This document shows, in pieces, positions 32,876-43,418 of a stretch of DNA of 64,000 bases (the first letter of the stretch is position 1; each line of letters begins with the position of its first letter). The stretch is from JAOSJL01 sp963704035 (lineage in GTDB: Bacteria; Actinomycetota; Acidimicrobiia; IMCC26256; JAOSJL01), in the NCBI GenBank assembly GCA_963704035.1, contig CAVPGR010000004.1, positions 1,116,001 through 1,180,000 on the forward strand, written 5' to 3'. Below the pieces are notes generated by a model. That model had not been told where the DNA came from and ran no database searches. It saw nothing but the letters and a program-made list of their open reading frames with translations. The position numbers and the translations under genes were made by a program.

Positions 32876-33864
32876 CAGCGGTCTCCCACGAGGGTTTCCG
32901 CGCGACTACCCAGAATCCCCTGCGGTCGGTAGATCATGAGGACCATGAGGCCGAGACCGACCAGCGCGAACCGTACGGCACCGATGTCGGTGGGTTCCAG
33001 GAGGCTGACGACGGGCCACCCGGCGTCGATCGCCTCACGGAGGAACTGGTCGGTGAATCCGAGAAGGAACCAGAAGATCACGCTGCCGAGTATGGGGCCG
33101 AAGATCCTCCCGGGCCCTCCCAGGATGATGATGGTGTAGGCGAAGAACGTGACGACCGAGTCCCAGAATTCCGGCGCGGTGAACTGGGCGTCGACGGCGA
33201 TCAGGGTGCCGGCGAGGGCTCCGATCACACCGCCGATCACGAGGCTCTGGAGCTTGTAGGAGAACACGTTCTTGCCCACCGCCCGGGCGGTGTCCTCGTC
33301 GGAGCGGATGGCGTTGAGAACGCGGCCCCACGGGCTGCGGATCAGGAGCCAGATGAGCAGCGAGGCCAGCGCCACGAGACCCCACCCGACGGTCATGACC
33401 CAGAGCGCGCGACTGGAGAACGTGATCTCCCAGAACCCGTAGTCGCCGCTGGGGATCGGGTTGAGGTCGTAGAAGGCGTTGGCGAAGCCCTTGATCCCGA
33501 ACGAACCGCCGGTGAATCCCTCCATCGGGCGTGACCGGGCGACGAGACGGAGGATCTCGGCCATCGAGATCGTCACGATGGCGAGATACTCGGCGCGCAG
33601 GCGGAGTGTCGGCAGACCCATGATCAGGCCGAGCACGACGGCCGCGGCAACCCCGACGAGGATCGCCAGGAAGAGCGGGAGGCCTGCGTCAGCGGTGATG
33701 GCGGTGCCGTAGGCCCCGACGAGCATGAAGCCCACCTGGCCGTAGTTGAGCAGACCGGTGTAGCCGTAGTGGAGGTTCAGCCCGACGGACGTCAGTGCGT
33801 ATGCGGCCGCCTGCACACCGATGGCGGTGCGCACGGCGTCGGCGAAGATGCCTCCGTAGTCCAT
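32875..33864 (-). CDS. livM: Branched-chain amino acid ABC transporter permease LivM
   Basis: A 329-residue permease with about nine helices; the family features include NLHYGYTGLLNYGQVGFMLVGAY at the start and the EAA-like loop IRSDEDTARAVGKNVFSYKLQSL, ending MIYRPQGILGS. It forms the membrane channel with LivH. Order on the minus strand is livH, livM, livG, livF with overlapping or very short joints, so all are one transcript reading away from dnaK. Confidence 0.94.
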   Translation of the reverse strand: MDYGGIFADAVRTAIGVQAAAYALTSVGLNLHYGYTGLLNYGQVGFMLVGAYGTAITADAGLPLFLAILVGVAAAVVLGLIMGLPTLRLRAEYLAIVTISMAEILRLVARSRPMEGFTGGSFGIKGFANAFYDLNPIPSGDYGFWEITFSSRALWVMTVGWGLVALASLLIWLLIRSPWGRVLNAIRSDEDTARAVGKNVFSYKLQSLVIGGVIGALAGTLIAVDAQFTAPEFWDSVVTFFAYTIIILGGPGRIFGPILGSVIFWFLLGFTDQFLREAIDAGWPVVSLLEPTDIGAVRFALVGLGLMVLMIYRPQGILGSRAETLVGDR

Positions 33865-33895
33865 CAGTGGACCTCCGGGCGCAACCGGCGGCGCC

Positions 33896-35266
33896 TCATC
33901 CGACCCGCTCCCGGATTCCCATGATCCCCTGAGGACGAACCAACAGCACCAGGATCAGAGCGCCCAGTGCGAAGACGACCTTGTAGTCGGTCGGGAACCA
34001 GTAGGTCGACATCTCCGAGACGACACCGACGAGGATGCCGCCGAGCATGGCACCGTAGGCCGAACCCAGGCCGCCCAGGATCACGGCCGCGAACATCACG
34101 AGCAGGATCCGCATGCCCATGTCCCACTGGACCGACTCGGTGAGGCCCAGCAGCACGCCGCCGAGCGCAGAGAGCGCACCGCAGGCGATCCACACCACGA
34201 GGATGACGCGTTCCACGTCGATGCCGGAGGCCTCCGAGAGGTCGCGGTTGTCGGACACGGCCCGGATGGCGGTCCCGATCCGCGTCATTTCGAGGAGGAT
34301 CCCGACGGAGACCAGTGCGGCAGCGGCGATGACCATGATCGCCAGATCCTTGGGAACGATCTCCACGATGTCGAGGTCCCAGGCCCGCTGAACCGTGTAG
34401 TCGGCGAACGGCCGTGGCTTGCCCTCGAAGACCACGAGGTAGATGTGGCGCAGGAACAGCGCCAGCCCGATGGACACGACCATGGCGGCGACGGGCCCGG
34501 TGTGTCTGCGGCGCAACGGTCGCCACAGCACGAGGTCGGTGCCGGCGCTGAAGAGACCGCCCGCGATGACCGCCAGAATGCCCGCCAGGATCAGCGACCA
34601 TCCGGGCCCACCGGCCCCCGCGTTCAGGAACCAAGCGACCAGCGCGCCGAGGGTGACGAGCTCGCCCTGGGCGAAGTTCACGAGGCCCGTGGTGCCGAAC
34701 ACGAGGGTGAGCCCGACCCCCGCCACCGCGATGATGAGACCGAGTCGCAGCCCTCCGACGAACCGATTGAGGGCTCGTTCGAGCCGGGTCGGTGACGCCG
34801 CGCCGCTCGACTCGCCGATGGCGAACAGGACCGCGCGAGCCTGTCCGGGTCGGATGAGGACCTTGTCGAGGGTGGCGCGATCGGGATCGCGCAGCGCGAC
34901 CCCGTCGGGAAGCGAATCCTCGTCGAGCGTCACCTGATAGGTGCCGGCACCGGGAAGGGCCACCTCGAAGGTGCCGTCCGCCGCGGTTTCGACTTCTCCG
35001 GTGGCGTCGCCGTTGAGTTCGACGATGATCGCGACACCCTCGATCGGCTCGCCGTCGCCGTCCTTGATCGTGCCGAAGATGCGCTCGGCAGGAGCCTCGT
35101 CAGCGGGTGCCTCGTCACCGGGAGTCCCGCCACCCGGGGCCTCGTCGACGGATTCCTGGGCACCGGCGGGACCACCGGTGAAGCTCCCGGTGAGGCCGGG
35201 AAAGGCGCCGAGCAGTGCCGCGGCCAGCAGGGCGAGCCCGACGATGATCCGGATGCGTCTGCCCAC
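33896..35266 (-). CDS. livH: Branched-chain amino acid permease LivH with an N-terminal extracellular beta domain
   Basis: A 456-residue protein. Residues about 175-456 are LivH (LNRFVGGLRLGLIIAVAGVG, GLVNFAQGELVTLGALVAW, DNRDLSEASGIDVERVI, ending LVLLVRPQGIMGIRERVG). Before it, residues 6-25 form a hydrophobic signal or anchor (IIVGLALLAAALLGAFPGL) followed by a Glu/Ala/Pro linker and a beta-rich domain of the carboxypeptidase-regulatory type (RIFGTIKDGDGEPIEGVAII, VETAADGTFEVALPGAGTYQ). Most LivH proteins are about 300 residues. GTG 35266 is chosen because it starts the signal sequence; codons further upstream read as unlikely protein. The extra domain should face the outside. Confidence 0.88.
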   Translation of the reverse strand: MGRRIRIIVGLALLAAALLGAFPGLTGSFTGGPAGAQESVDEAPGGGTPGDEAPADEAPAERIFGTIKDGDGEPIEGVAIIVELNGDATGEVETAADGTFEVALPGAGTYQVTLDEDSLPDGVALRDPDRATLDKVLIRPGQARAVLFAIGESSGAASPTRLERALNRFVGGLRLGLIIAVAGVGLTLVFGTTGLVNFAQGELVTLGALVAWFLNAGAGGPGWSLILAGILAVIAGGLFSAGTDLVLWRPLRRRHTGPVAAMVVSIGLALFLRHIYLVVFEGKPRPFADYTVQRAWDLDIVEIVPKDLAIMVIAAAALVSVGILLEMTRIGTAIRAVSDNRDLSEASGIDVERVILVVWIACGALSALGGVLLGLTESVQWDMGMRILLVMFAAVILGGLGSAYGAMLGGILVGVVSEMSTYWFPTDYKVVFALGALILVLLVRPQGIMGIRERVG

Positions 35267-35374
35267 TGGCCGGACCTGCCCCCCACTGGCTCCCCGAGCA
35301 CCGCCGAACCGCGGGGAGTGTAGGCGAATCCGCAGATTCTCGGGGATGTCGGGAATGAAATCCGCCGGCCACAA

Positions 35375-35395
35375 GTTGACAAGAGCACACTCAAG
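35375..35395 (+). promoter_or_regulatory. HAIR-like HspR operator and -35 box upstream of dnaK
   Basis: GTTGACA, seven bases, ACTCAAG fits the HspR element CTTGAGT-N7-ACTCAAG in spacing and in the TTGA...TCAA core; the right half-site is perfect, the left half has three changes. The left half also spells TTGACA, a perfect -35 hexamer, so HspR bound here would block RNA polymerase. The element is 80 bases before the dnaK ATG and hspR is in the same operon, so the loop of autoregulation is complete. Prediction from sequence. Confidence 0.65.
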
Positions 35396-35475
35396 GTTGT
35401 GGAGTAGACGACCACCAAGCCTCAGCGGGCAGAACCGCGGGCAGAACCCCATCGGAGCAGGAGAAGCATCACCAC

Positions 35476-37343
<1,868 letters not shown>

Positions 37344-37344
<1 letters not shown>

Positions 37345-37925
37345 TGGAGGGCTCGGAAACTCCGAGCCCCGAGGTCGCCCCACAGACCGAACCGGGTCCG
37401 ACGGATTCGGTTCCTGCCGACGAACCGGAAGAGTCCGAGGGCGCGGAGGCCTCCTACGCCGACGATGTGACGCGCGAGCGCGACGAGCTCGTCGAGCAGC
37501 TGCGTCGTGTCCAGGCCGACTTCGAGAACTTTCGGAAGCGCACGCAACGCGAGCAGGCCGAACGTACCCAGCGGGCCACCGAAGGCTTGCTGGAGAATCT
37601 GCTCCCGGTGCTCGACAACTTCGAGCTCGCTCTCGTCGGCATGGAGGATGCGCCGGAGACCGCAAATGTCCGCAAGGGAGTGGAGCTCGTCTACGCGGAG
37701 TTCCTCGGGGCCCTCGAGAAGGCGGGGTTGGAGCGGATCGCGGCCGACGGCTCGACCTTCGATCCGAACGAGCACGAGGCCGTCATGACCGTCGAGAGAG
37801 ACGTGGAAGGAGACGCCGACGGCGAGACGGTGGTGGCCGAGACGATGGTGGTCGAGACGGTGCGGACCGGCTACCGCCTGAAGGGGCGGGTGCTGCGACC
37901 GGCAATGGTGAAGGTGGCGCGATGA
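37344..37925 (+). CDS. grpE: Nucleotide exchange factor GrpE
   Basis: About 193 residues: an acidic N-terminal tail, the coiled-coil stretch RDELVEQLRRVQADFENFRKR and the C-terminal beta domain GSTFDPNEHEAVMTVE with VRTGYRLKGRVLRPAMVKVA. It releases ADP from DnaK. The ATG at 37344 overlaps the dnaK stop by one base; a GTG at 37341 (GTGATG) would overlap by four. Its TGA overlaps the ATG of a 10-codon ORF (37922) that leads to dnaJ. Confidence 0.96.
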
Positions 37926-37954
37926 AGGTCGCCGCGGTGAAGGTCGCGCGGTGA
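37922..37954 (+). CDS. Ten-codon bridging ORF between grpE and dnaJ
   Basis: ATG 37922 overlaps the grpE stop (ATGA), the frame reads MKVAAVKVAR and its TGA (37952-37954) overlaps the dnaJ GTG at 37951 (GTGA). The DNA is a near-duplicate of the grpE 3' end: GTGAAGGTGGCGCGATGA and GTGAAGGTCGCGCGGTGA. A product may have no role; the ORF could pass ribosomes from grpE to dnaJ by two reinitiation steps. That it is translated is inference. Confidence 0.45.
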   Translation: MKVAAVKVAR

Positions 37955-39096
37955 CCCCGAAGCGTGAGTGGTTCGAGAAGGACTACTACGCCGACCTCGG
38001 TGTCGATTCCGCCGCGTCCTCCGAGGAGCTCTCCAAGGCCTACCGGAAACTCGCCAAGGCCAACCATCCCGACGCCAACAAGGGCGATGCCGCCGCCGAA
38101 GAGCGTTTCAAGGACGTGTCTGCTGCGTACGAGGTGCTCGGCGACGCGGAGAAGCGTGAGGAGTACGACGAGGTCCGCCAGATGGTGGCCTCGGGGGTGG
38201 GCCCCGACGGCGCCGGCGGATTCGGTCCCGGGGCCGGCGGATTCGGCGGTCCGGGCTTCGGCGGAGCCCAGGGTGCGGATCTCGGCGACATCTTCGGGCA
38301 GATGTTCGGCGGAGGAGGGCGCCGGAGCGGACGCAGCGCGTCAGCGGGGCCGCGGCGCGGACAGGATCTGGAGACCGAGCTCACGCTGAGCTTCGACGAC
38401 GCCGTGCGCGGCGCCGAGACCTCGGTGACCTTCACCGCCGACGCGGCGTGCTCTGTCTGTCACGGCAGTGGCGCCGCGCCCGGCACCACACCGGAGATGT
38501 GCACGCAGTGCGGCGGATCGGGCGCCATCGCGGTCGACCAGGGCCCCTTCTCGTTCTCCGAGGTGTGCCCGTCGTGCGGCGGCGCCGGCCGGATCGTGCG
38601 CGATCCCTGTTCGCGGTGTCACGGACACGGTGTCGAGCGACGTCCGCGCACGGTGAAGGTGCGGATCCCGGCGGGCGTCACCGACGGGAAGCGCATCCGC
38701 GTGAAGGGTCGCGGCGCCGCCGGAGCCAACGGGGGCCCGGCGGGAGATCTCTACGTCGTCGTCCACGTCACGAAACACCCGTTCTTCGCCCGTAAGGGAG
38801 CCAAGGACCTGACCGTCACGGTGCCGGTCACCTACCCCGAGGCGGCCCTCGGTGCGACCGTGAAGGTCCCCACGATGGACGACCCCGTGACCGTGAAGAT
38901 CAAGGCCGGTACCGCGAGTGGAACGGTGCAGCGCATCCGGGGCCGGGGTGTGAAGCCGGCCAAGGGCAAGGCCGGAGACCTGCTCGCCAGGTTCGAGGTG
39001 GCCGTGCCCCGCAAGACGCCCAAGGGGCAGAAGCAGGCTGTCGAGGCACTGGCCGAGACGATCACCGAGAACCCTCGGGAGCATCTGGGCGTATGA
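37951..39096 (+). CDS. dnaJ: Chaperone DnaJ (Hsp40)
   Basis: A 381-residue type I DnaJ. J domain with the HPD motif (AKANHPDANKGD), a Gly/Phe-rich linker (GGFGPGAGGFGGPGFGG), four zinc CxxCxGxG repeats (CSVCHGSG, CTQCGGSG, CPSCGGAG, CSRCHGHG) and the C-terminal substrate-binding domains. GTG 37951 is used; it overlaps the stop of the 10-codon ORF. It hands substrates to DnaK. Confidence 0.97.
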   Translation: MTPKREWFEKDYYADLGVDSAASSEELSKAYRKLAKANHPDANKGDAAAEERFKDVSAAYEVLGDAEKREEYDEVRQMVASGVGPDGAGGFGPGAGGFGGPGFGGAQGADLGDIFGQMFGGGGRRSGRSASAGPRRGQDLETELTLSFDDAVRGAETSVTFTADAACSVCHGSGAAPGTTPEMCTQCGGSGAIAVDQGPFSFSEVCPSCGGAGRIVRDPCSRCHGHGVERRPRTVKVRIPAGVTDGKRIRVKGRGAAGANGGPAGDLYVVVHVTKHPFFARKGAKDLTVTVPVTYPEAALGATVKVPTMDDPVTVKIKAGTASGTVQRIRGRGVKPAKGKAGDLLARFEVAVPRKTPKGQKQAVEALAETITENPREHLGV

Positions 39097-39109
39097 GTGG
39101 GATGGGCAC

Positions 39110-39528
39110 ATGAGTGGAAGACGCAAGTCAGACGATCAGGCGCTGTACGTGATCTCGGTCGCGGCGGAGTTGGCGGGTCTGCACCCGCAGACGCTTCGAA
39201 TGTACGAGCGCAAGGGTCTCATCGAGCCGGAGCGGACCAGTGGTCGCAGTCGCCGGTATTCGGAGTCCGACGTCGCACTCCTGGAACGGATCCAGCAACT
39301 GACGAACGAAGGCTTGAACCTCGCCGGCGTGCAGCGCGTGCTGGCACTGGAGGACCAGATCGCGCGGACCCGCTGCGGATCGAGGCCCTCGAGCGCGAGG
39401 TAGACGAGACGCGCCGCGTTGCAGTCGAGCAGGTGGAGGAGGTCCACCGGAGCTACCGACGCGACCTCGTGCCCGTCAGCCGCAACAGGCTTCCGATACG
39501 GCGAGGCTCAGGAAGGAGATCCAGATGA
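39110..39528 (+). CDS. hspR: Heat-shock repressor HspR, MerR family (reading frame broken near 39367)
   Basis: The N-terminal MerR-type helix-turn-helix is clear: LYVISVAAELAGLHPQTLRM, YERKGLIEPERTSGRSRRYS. The literal frame stops at 39403; one missing base at 39361-39372 joins ALEDQIAR to DPLRIEALEREVDETRRVAV and the rest to 39528, where the TGA overlaps the clpB ATG as ATGA. Joined length is about 139 residues, normal for HspR. It represses the dnaK operon at HAIR sites with DnaK as co-repressor in relatives. The conserved overlap argues that the break is an error in the sequence. Confidence 0.88.
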
Positions 39529-42101
39529 CGCTGGACCCGAACAAGTTCACGCGCAAGACGCAGGAGGCGATCGGCGCCGCGCAGTCGCTCGCGCGCGAGC
39601 GCAACAACTCGCAGGTCACTCCCGTCCACCTGCTCGTGGCTCTGCTCGGGCAGGCCGAAGGCGTCGTGCTGCCCGTCTTGGAGCGCATCGGTGTGGCGCC
39701 GAAGTCCGCGGTCGACGCTGCCGGCGAAGCGCTGGTGGCGTTGCCGTCGGTGTACGGGTCGACGACGCAAGACCCGGCGTTGGAGCGCGCCACGTACGAG
39801 GTGCTCGAGTCGGCCGACGAGGAACGTGCAGGTCTCGACGACGACTACCTCTCCACCGAGCATCTGCTCCTGGCGATGACCGAGGTGGCGGGAGGTGTCG
39901 GCGACCTGCTGCGCGGTCTCGGGATCACGCACGAGGCCGTCCTCACCGCTCTCAAGGACGTGCGCGGGAGTCACCGCGTCACGTCGGAGAACCCCGAAGA
40001 GGCCTATCAGGCTCTGGAGAAGTACAGCACCGACCTCACCGAGATGGCCCGCCAGAACAAGATCGACCCGGTGATCGGGCGCGATGACGAGATTCGCCGC
40101 GTCATCCAGGTTCTGTCGCGCCGCACGAAGAACAATCCCGTGCTCATCGGTGAACCGGGTGTGGGCAAGACCGCGATCGTGGAGGGTCTCGCCCGTCGGA
40201 TCATGGAGGGCGACGTTCCCGAAGGCCTCCGCAACAAGCGACTCGTCTCGCTCGACATCGGCTCGATGGTCGCGGGCGCCAAGTACCGCGGTGAGTTCGA
40301 GGAGCGCTTCAAGGCGGTCCTGAAGGAGATCGCCGATGCGGAGGGCGAGATCATCAGCTTCATCGATGAGCTGCACACGATCGTCGGCGCCGGCGGCGCC
40401 GAAGGAGCGGTGGACGCCGGGAACATGATCAAGCCGATGCTGGCCCGCGGTGAACTACGCATGATCGGCGCCACGACCCTCGACGAGTACCGCAAGCACA
40501 TCGAGAAGGACGCGGCCCTGGAGCGACGCTTCCAGCAGGTCTACGTGGGTGAGCCGTCCGTCGAGGACACGATCGGGATCCTGCGGGGCCTCAAGGAGCG
40601 CTACGAGGTCCACCACGGAGTGAGGATCCAGGACGCGGCCCTCGTGGCGGCCGCGATGCTGTCCGATCGCTACGTCAGCGGTCGCCAGCTCCCCGACAAG
40701 GCGATCGACCTCGTCGATGAGGCGGCGTCGCGTCTACGTATCGAGATCGACTCGATGCCGATGGAGATCGACGTCGTGGAACGACGTATCCGCCAGCTCG
40801 AGATCGAACGCACAGCCCTCGAGAAGGAGACCGACGAGGCGTCGAAGGAGCGCCTGGCCGCGCTGGAGTCGGAGTTCGCCGAGCTCGCCGAGGAGCGGAC
40901 GGGCATGGTCGCCCACTGGGAGAACGAGCGTGCGGCGATCACCGAGATCCGCGACCTGAAGGAGCGCTTGGAGCACACGCGGGGCGAGGCCGAACGCGCC
41001 GAACGGGAAGGCAACCTCGAACAGGCCGCCGAGTTGCGCTACAGCGTGATGCGCGAGCTCGAGGCCGAAGTCGAGGTCAAGAGCGCCGCGCTCGCCGAAC
41101 TCCAGTCCGACCGCACGATGCTGAAGGAAGAAGTCGACGAAGAGGACATCGCGGAGATCGTGGCGCGCTGGACCGGCGTTCCGGTCTCGCGCCTCATGGA
41201 GGGTGAGCTCGAGAAGCTCGTGCGTATGGAGGACGTCCTGCACGAGCGTGTGATCGGCCAGGACGCGGCGGCGGGAGCGGTTGCGAACGCCATCCGGCGA
41301 AGCCGGGCAGGGCTCTCCGACCCGAACCGTCCCATCGGATCGTTCATGTTCCTCGGCCCGACAGGTGTCGGCAAGACCGAGCTCGCGCGGACGCTTGCCG
41401 ACTTCCTGTTCGACGACGAGCGGGCCATGGTGCGTATCGACATGTCGGAGTACATGGAGAAGCACACCGTGTCGCGCCTCGTGGGAGCACCTCCTGGGTA
41501 TGTCGGCTACGACGAGGGTGGTCAGCTCACCGAAGCCGTCCGGCGTCGGCCCTATTCGGTCGTCCTTCTCGACGAGATCGAAAAGGCGAGCCAGGAGGTC
41601 CTCAACGTGCTGCTCCAGCTCATGGACGACGGACGACTCACCGACGGCCAGGGCCGCACGGTCGACTTCACGAACACGGTGCTGATCATGACGAGCAACC
41701 TCGGATCCGGTGGAACCGACGAGCAGGTGATGGCGGCGGTGCACGCTCACTTCAAGCCGGAGTTCGTGAACCGTGTCGACGAGATCGTCGTGTTCACGTC
41801 GCTCACCGAAGCCGACATCGCCCGGATCGTCGACCTCCAGGTGGAGCACCTCCGGGAACGCCTCACGGACCGCAACCTCGATCTGGTGCTCTCCGACGAG
41901 GCGCGGGCCCACATCAGCCGGGTGGGCTACGACCCCGACTTCGGCGCCCGGCCTCTCAAGCGGGTGATCCAAAAGGAGCTCGCCGACCCGATTGCCCTGG
42001 CGCTGCTGTCGGGCGACTACCACGACGGCGACACGGTGTCGGTCGACGCCTCGGCAGACGGCTCCCTCGTCTTCGAGGGGAGTACACCCGCCCACACCTG
42101 A
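39525..42101 (+). CDS. clpB: Disaggregase ClpB
   Basis: An 858-residue ClpB. N-terminal repeats (FTRKTQEAIGAAQSLARERN), first AAA+ domain with Walker A GEPGVGKTAIVEGLARRIME, the middle coiled coil (about 400-520, ending ELQSDRTMLKEEVDEEDIAE), and second AAA+ domain with Walker A GPTGVGKTELARTLADFL and the pore-loop and RVDEIVVF motifs. It rescues aggregated proteins together with DnaK. Starts by overlapping hspR (ATGA), so it is the last heat-shock gene of the operon. Confidence 0.97.
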   Translation: MTLDPNKFTRKTQEAIGAAQSLARERNNSQVTPVHLLVALLGQAEGVVLPVLERIGVAPKSAVDAAGEALVALPSVYGSTTQDPALERATYEVLESADEERAGLDDDYLSTEHLLLAMTEVAGGVGDLLRGLGITHEAVLTALKDVRGSHRVTSENPEEAYQALEKYSTDLTEMARQNKIDPVIGRDDEIRRVIQVLSRRTKNNPVLIGEPGVGKTAIVEGLARRIMEGDVPEGLRNKRLVSLDIGSMVAGAKYRGEFEERFKAVLKEIADAEGEIISFIDELHTIVGAGGAEGAVDAGNMIKPMLARGELRMIGATTLDEYRKHIEKDAALERRFQQVYVGEPSVEDTIGILRGLKERYEVHHGVRIQDAALVAAAMLSDRYVSGRQLPDKAIDLVDEAASRLRIEIDSMPMEIDVVERRIRQLEIERTALEKETDEASKERLAALESEFAELAEERTGMVAHWENERAAITEIRDLKERLEHTRGEAERAEREGNLEQAAELRYSVMRELEAEVEVKSAALAELQSDRTMLKEEVDEEDIAEIVARWTGVPVSRLMEGELEKLVRMEDVLHERVIGQDAAAGAVANAIRRSRAGLSDPNRPIGSFMFLGPTGVGKTELARTLADFLFDDERAMVRIDMSEYMEKHTVSRLVGAPPGYVGYDEGGQLTEAVRRRPYSVVLLDEIEKASQEVLNVLLQLMDDGRLTDGQGRTVDFTNTVLIMTSNLGSGGTDEQVMAAVHAHFKPEFVNRVDEIVVFTSLTEADIARIVDLQVEHLRERLTDRNLDLVLSDEARAHISRVGYDPDFGARPLKRVIQKELADPIALALLSGDYHDGDTVSVDASADGSLVFEGSTPAHT

Positions 42102-42110
42102 CGTGACAGG

Positions 42111-43418
42111 ATGCGGGGCGTGAATCCCGAGGAGAGTGCGAAGAACGGCGTCGGCAGCAAGAGCGGTGTCGGCAGCAAGAAGAGCAAGGGGCCGCGGTGG
42201 CGGCGGGTGCTGGCGGTCGTTCTCGTCATCGTCGGCACGTTGTCGTTGCTCGGCGCCAACCTCATGCTCTATGTCCGGCGCACGATGGCGGAGACGAACT
42301 CGTTCGTCGACACGCTGGCGCCACTGAGCTCCGACACCGACGTCACCGCGGCACTGGCCGAGCGCCTGACGCTGGTGATTTCCGACGCCATCGGCGTCGA
42401 GGACCTCGTGACCGACGGCCTGCCCGACGACCTCTCCTTCATCGCCGGCCCGATCACGACGAGCGTCGAGGGATTCGTCGCCGAGCAGGTGGAGAAGGTT
42501 CTGAACTCCGAGGCCTTCAGCACGATCTGGCGTGAGTCCCTCGCGATCGTGCACGATCAGGTCAAGGCCGCGCTCAACGACGACAAGGAGGTCCTCAAGA
42601 CCACGGACGGAAAGGTCGTGCTGGACCTCACCTCGGTGGTCGACAAGGTCTCCCAGGAGCTGAGTGACGCCGGCCTCGAGCTCCCGGATTCCGCACAGGG
42701 CACCATCCAGGACCAGCTCGACAACGTCGGTGAGATCACGCTGTACAGCGGCGATCAGCTACGGGAGCTCCAGAACACCATCGACCTGCTCAACAAGTTG
42801 GCGCAGGTCCTGTACGTCCTCACGCTCGTCGCGTTCGTGGGGGCCGTTGTCGCGGCGGTCCGGCGACGGCCGATCATCATGGCGATCGGCGCCTCGTCCG
42901 TGGTGGTGATGCTCCTCACGCTCATCTCGCTGGACATCGTCCGGTCGTTCATCGTGGATGCCGTCGATGCGGATCTTCAACGAACTGCAGTCGGTGACGT
43001 GTTCGACACGATCGTGCGGGGCCTGCTGACCCAGATCTACGTCATGTTCTTGGTGGGTCTCGCATTGTTCGTGGGCGGACTGGTCATGGGCCCGTACCGA
43101 TGGGCGACCTGGTTGCGCGGATGGGTCACGTCGCATCTGGAGTCGGTGCGTGCCGGTCGGCACCAGTCGAGAGGCGCCCTGGGCCGACTACGCGTGAGCT
43201 TCCTCCGGCACAGGTCGTACTGGTTCGGCGGGGGGATCATCGCGTCTCTGGTGGCTCTCATACTCTGGCCACGGCCCACGCTAGAGGTCCTCGCCGTCAT
43301 CGCCCTGGTGCTCGCCGTGTATCTCGTGCTGGTCGAGATCTACGCCCAGACCGAGATCCCCCAAGGCACGCCCGATTCCCCCGATGAAGGTGCTGACACC
43401 GCCACACTGGAGACGTGA
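42111..43418 (+). CDS. Membrane protein of unknown function
   Basis: A 435-residue protein with about five membrane segments: one near residue 36-55 (VLAVVLVIVGTLSLLGANLM), then a soluble domain of about 170 residues outside (with SVEGFVAEQVEKVLNSEAF and DSAQGTIQDQLDNVG), then helices at about 235-255, 262-285, 310-335 and 370-405. I do not recognise a characterised family; similar proteins are common in actinobacteria as hypothetical membrane proteins. ATG 42111 is used; the in-frame GTG at 42120 is an alternative start because it overlaps a 6-codon ORF (42103-42123). It follows clpB by nine bases. Confidence 0.72.
   Translation: MRGVNPEESAKNGVGSKSGVGSKKSKGPRWRRVLAVVLVIVGTLSLLGANLMLYVRRTMAETNSFVDTLAPLSSDTDVTAALAERLTLVISDAIGVEDLVTDGLPDDLSFIAGPITTSVEGFVAEQVEKVLNSEAFSTIWRESLAIVHDQVKAALNDDKEVLKTTDGKVVLDLTSVVDKVSQELSDAGLELPDSAQGTIQDQLDNVGEITLYSGDQLRELQNTIDLLNKLAQVLYVLTLVAFVGAVVAAVRRRPIIMAIGASSVVVMLLTLISLDIVRSFIVDAVDADLQRTAVGDVFDTIVRGLLTQIYVMFLVGLALFVGGLVMGPYRWATWLRGWVTSHLESVRAGRHQSRGALGRLRVSFLRHRSYWFGGGIIASLVALILWPRPTLEVLAVIALVLAVYLVLVEIYAQTEIPQGTPDSPDEGADTATLET

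Noticed and set aside
40734..42554. 606-codon minus-strand frame over clpB
   Set aside because: Antisense to ClpB; high-GC shadow.
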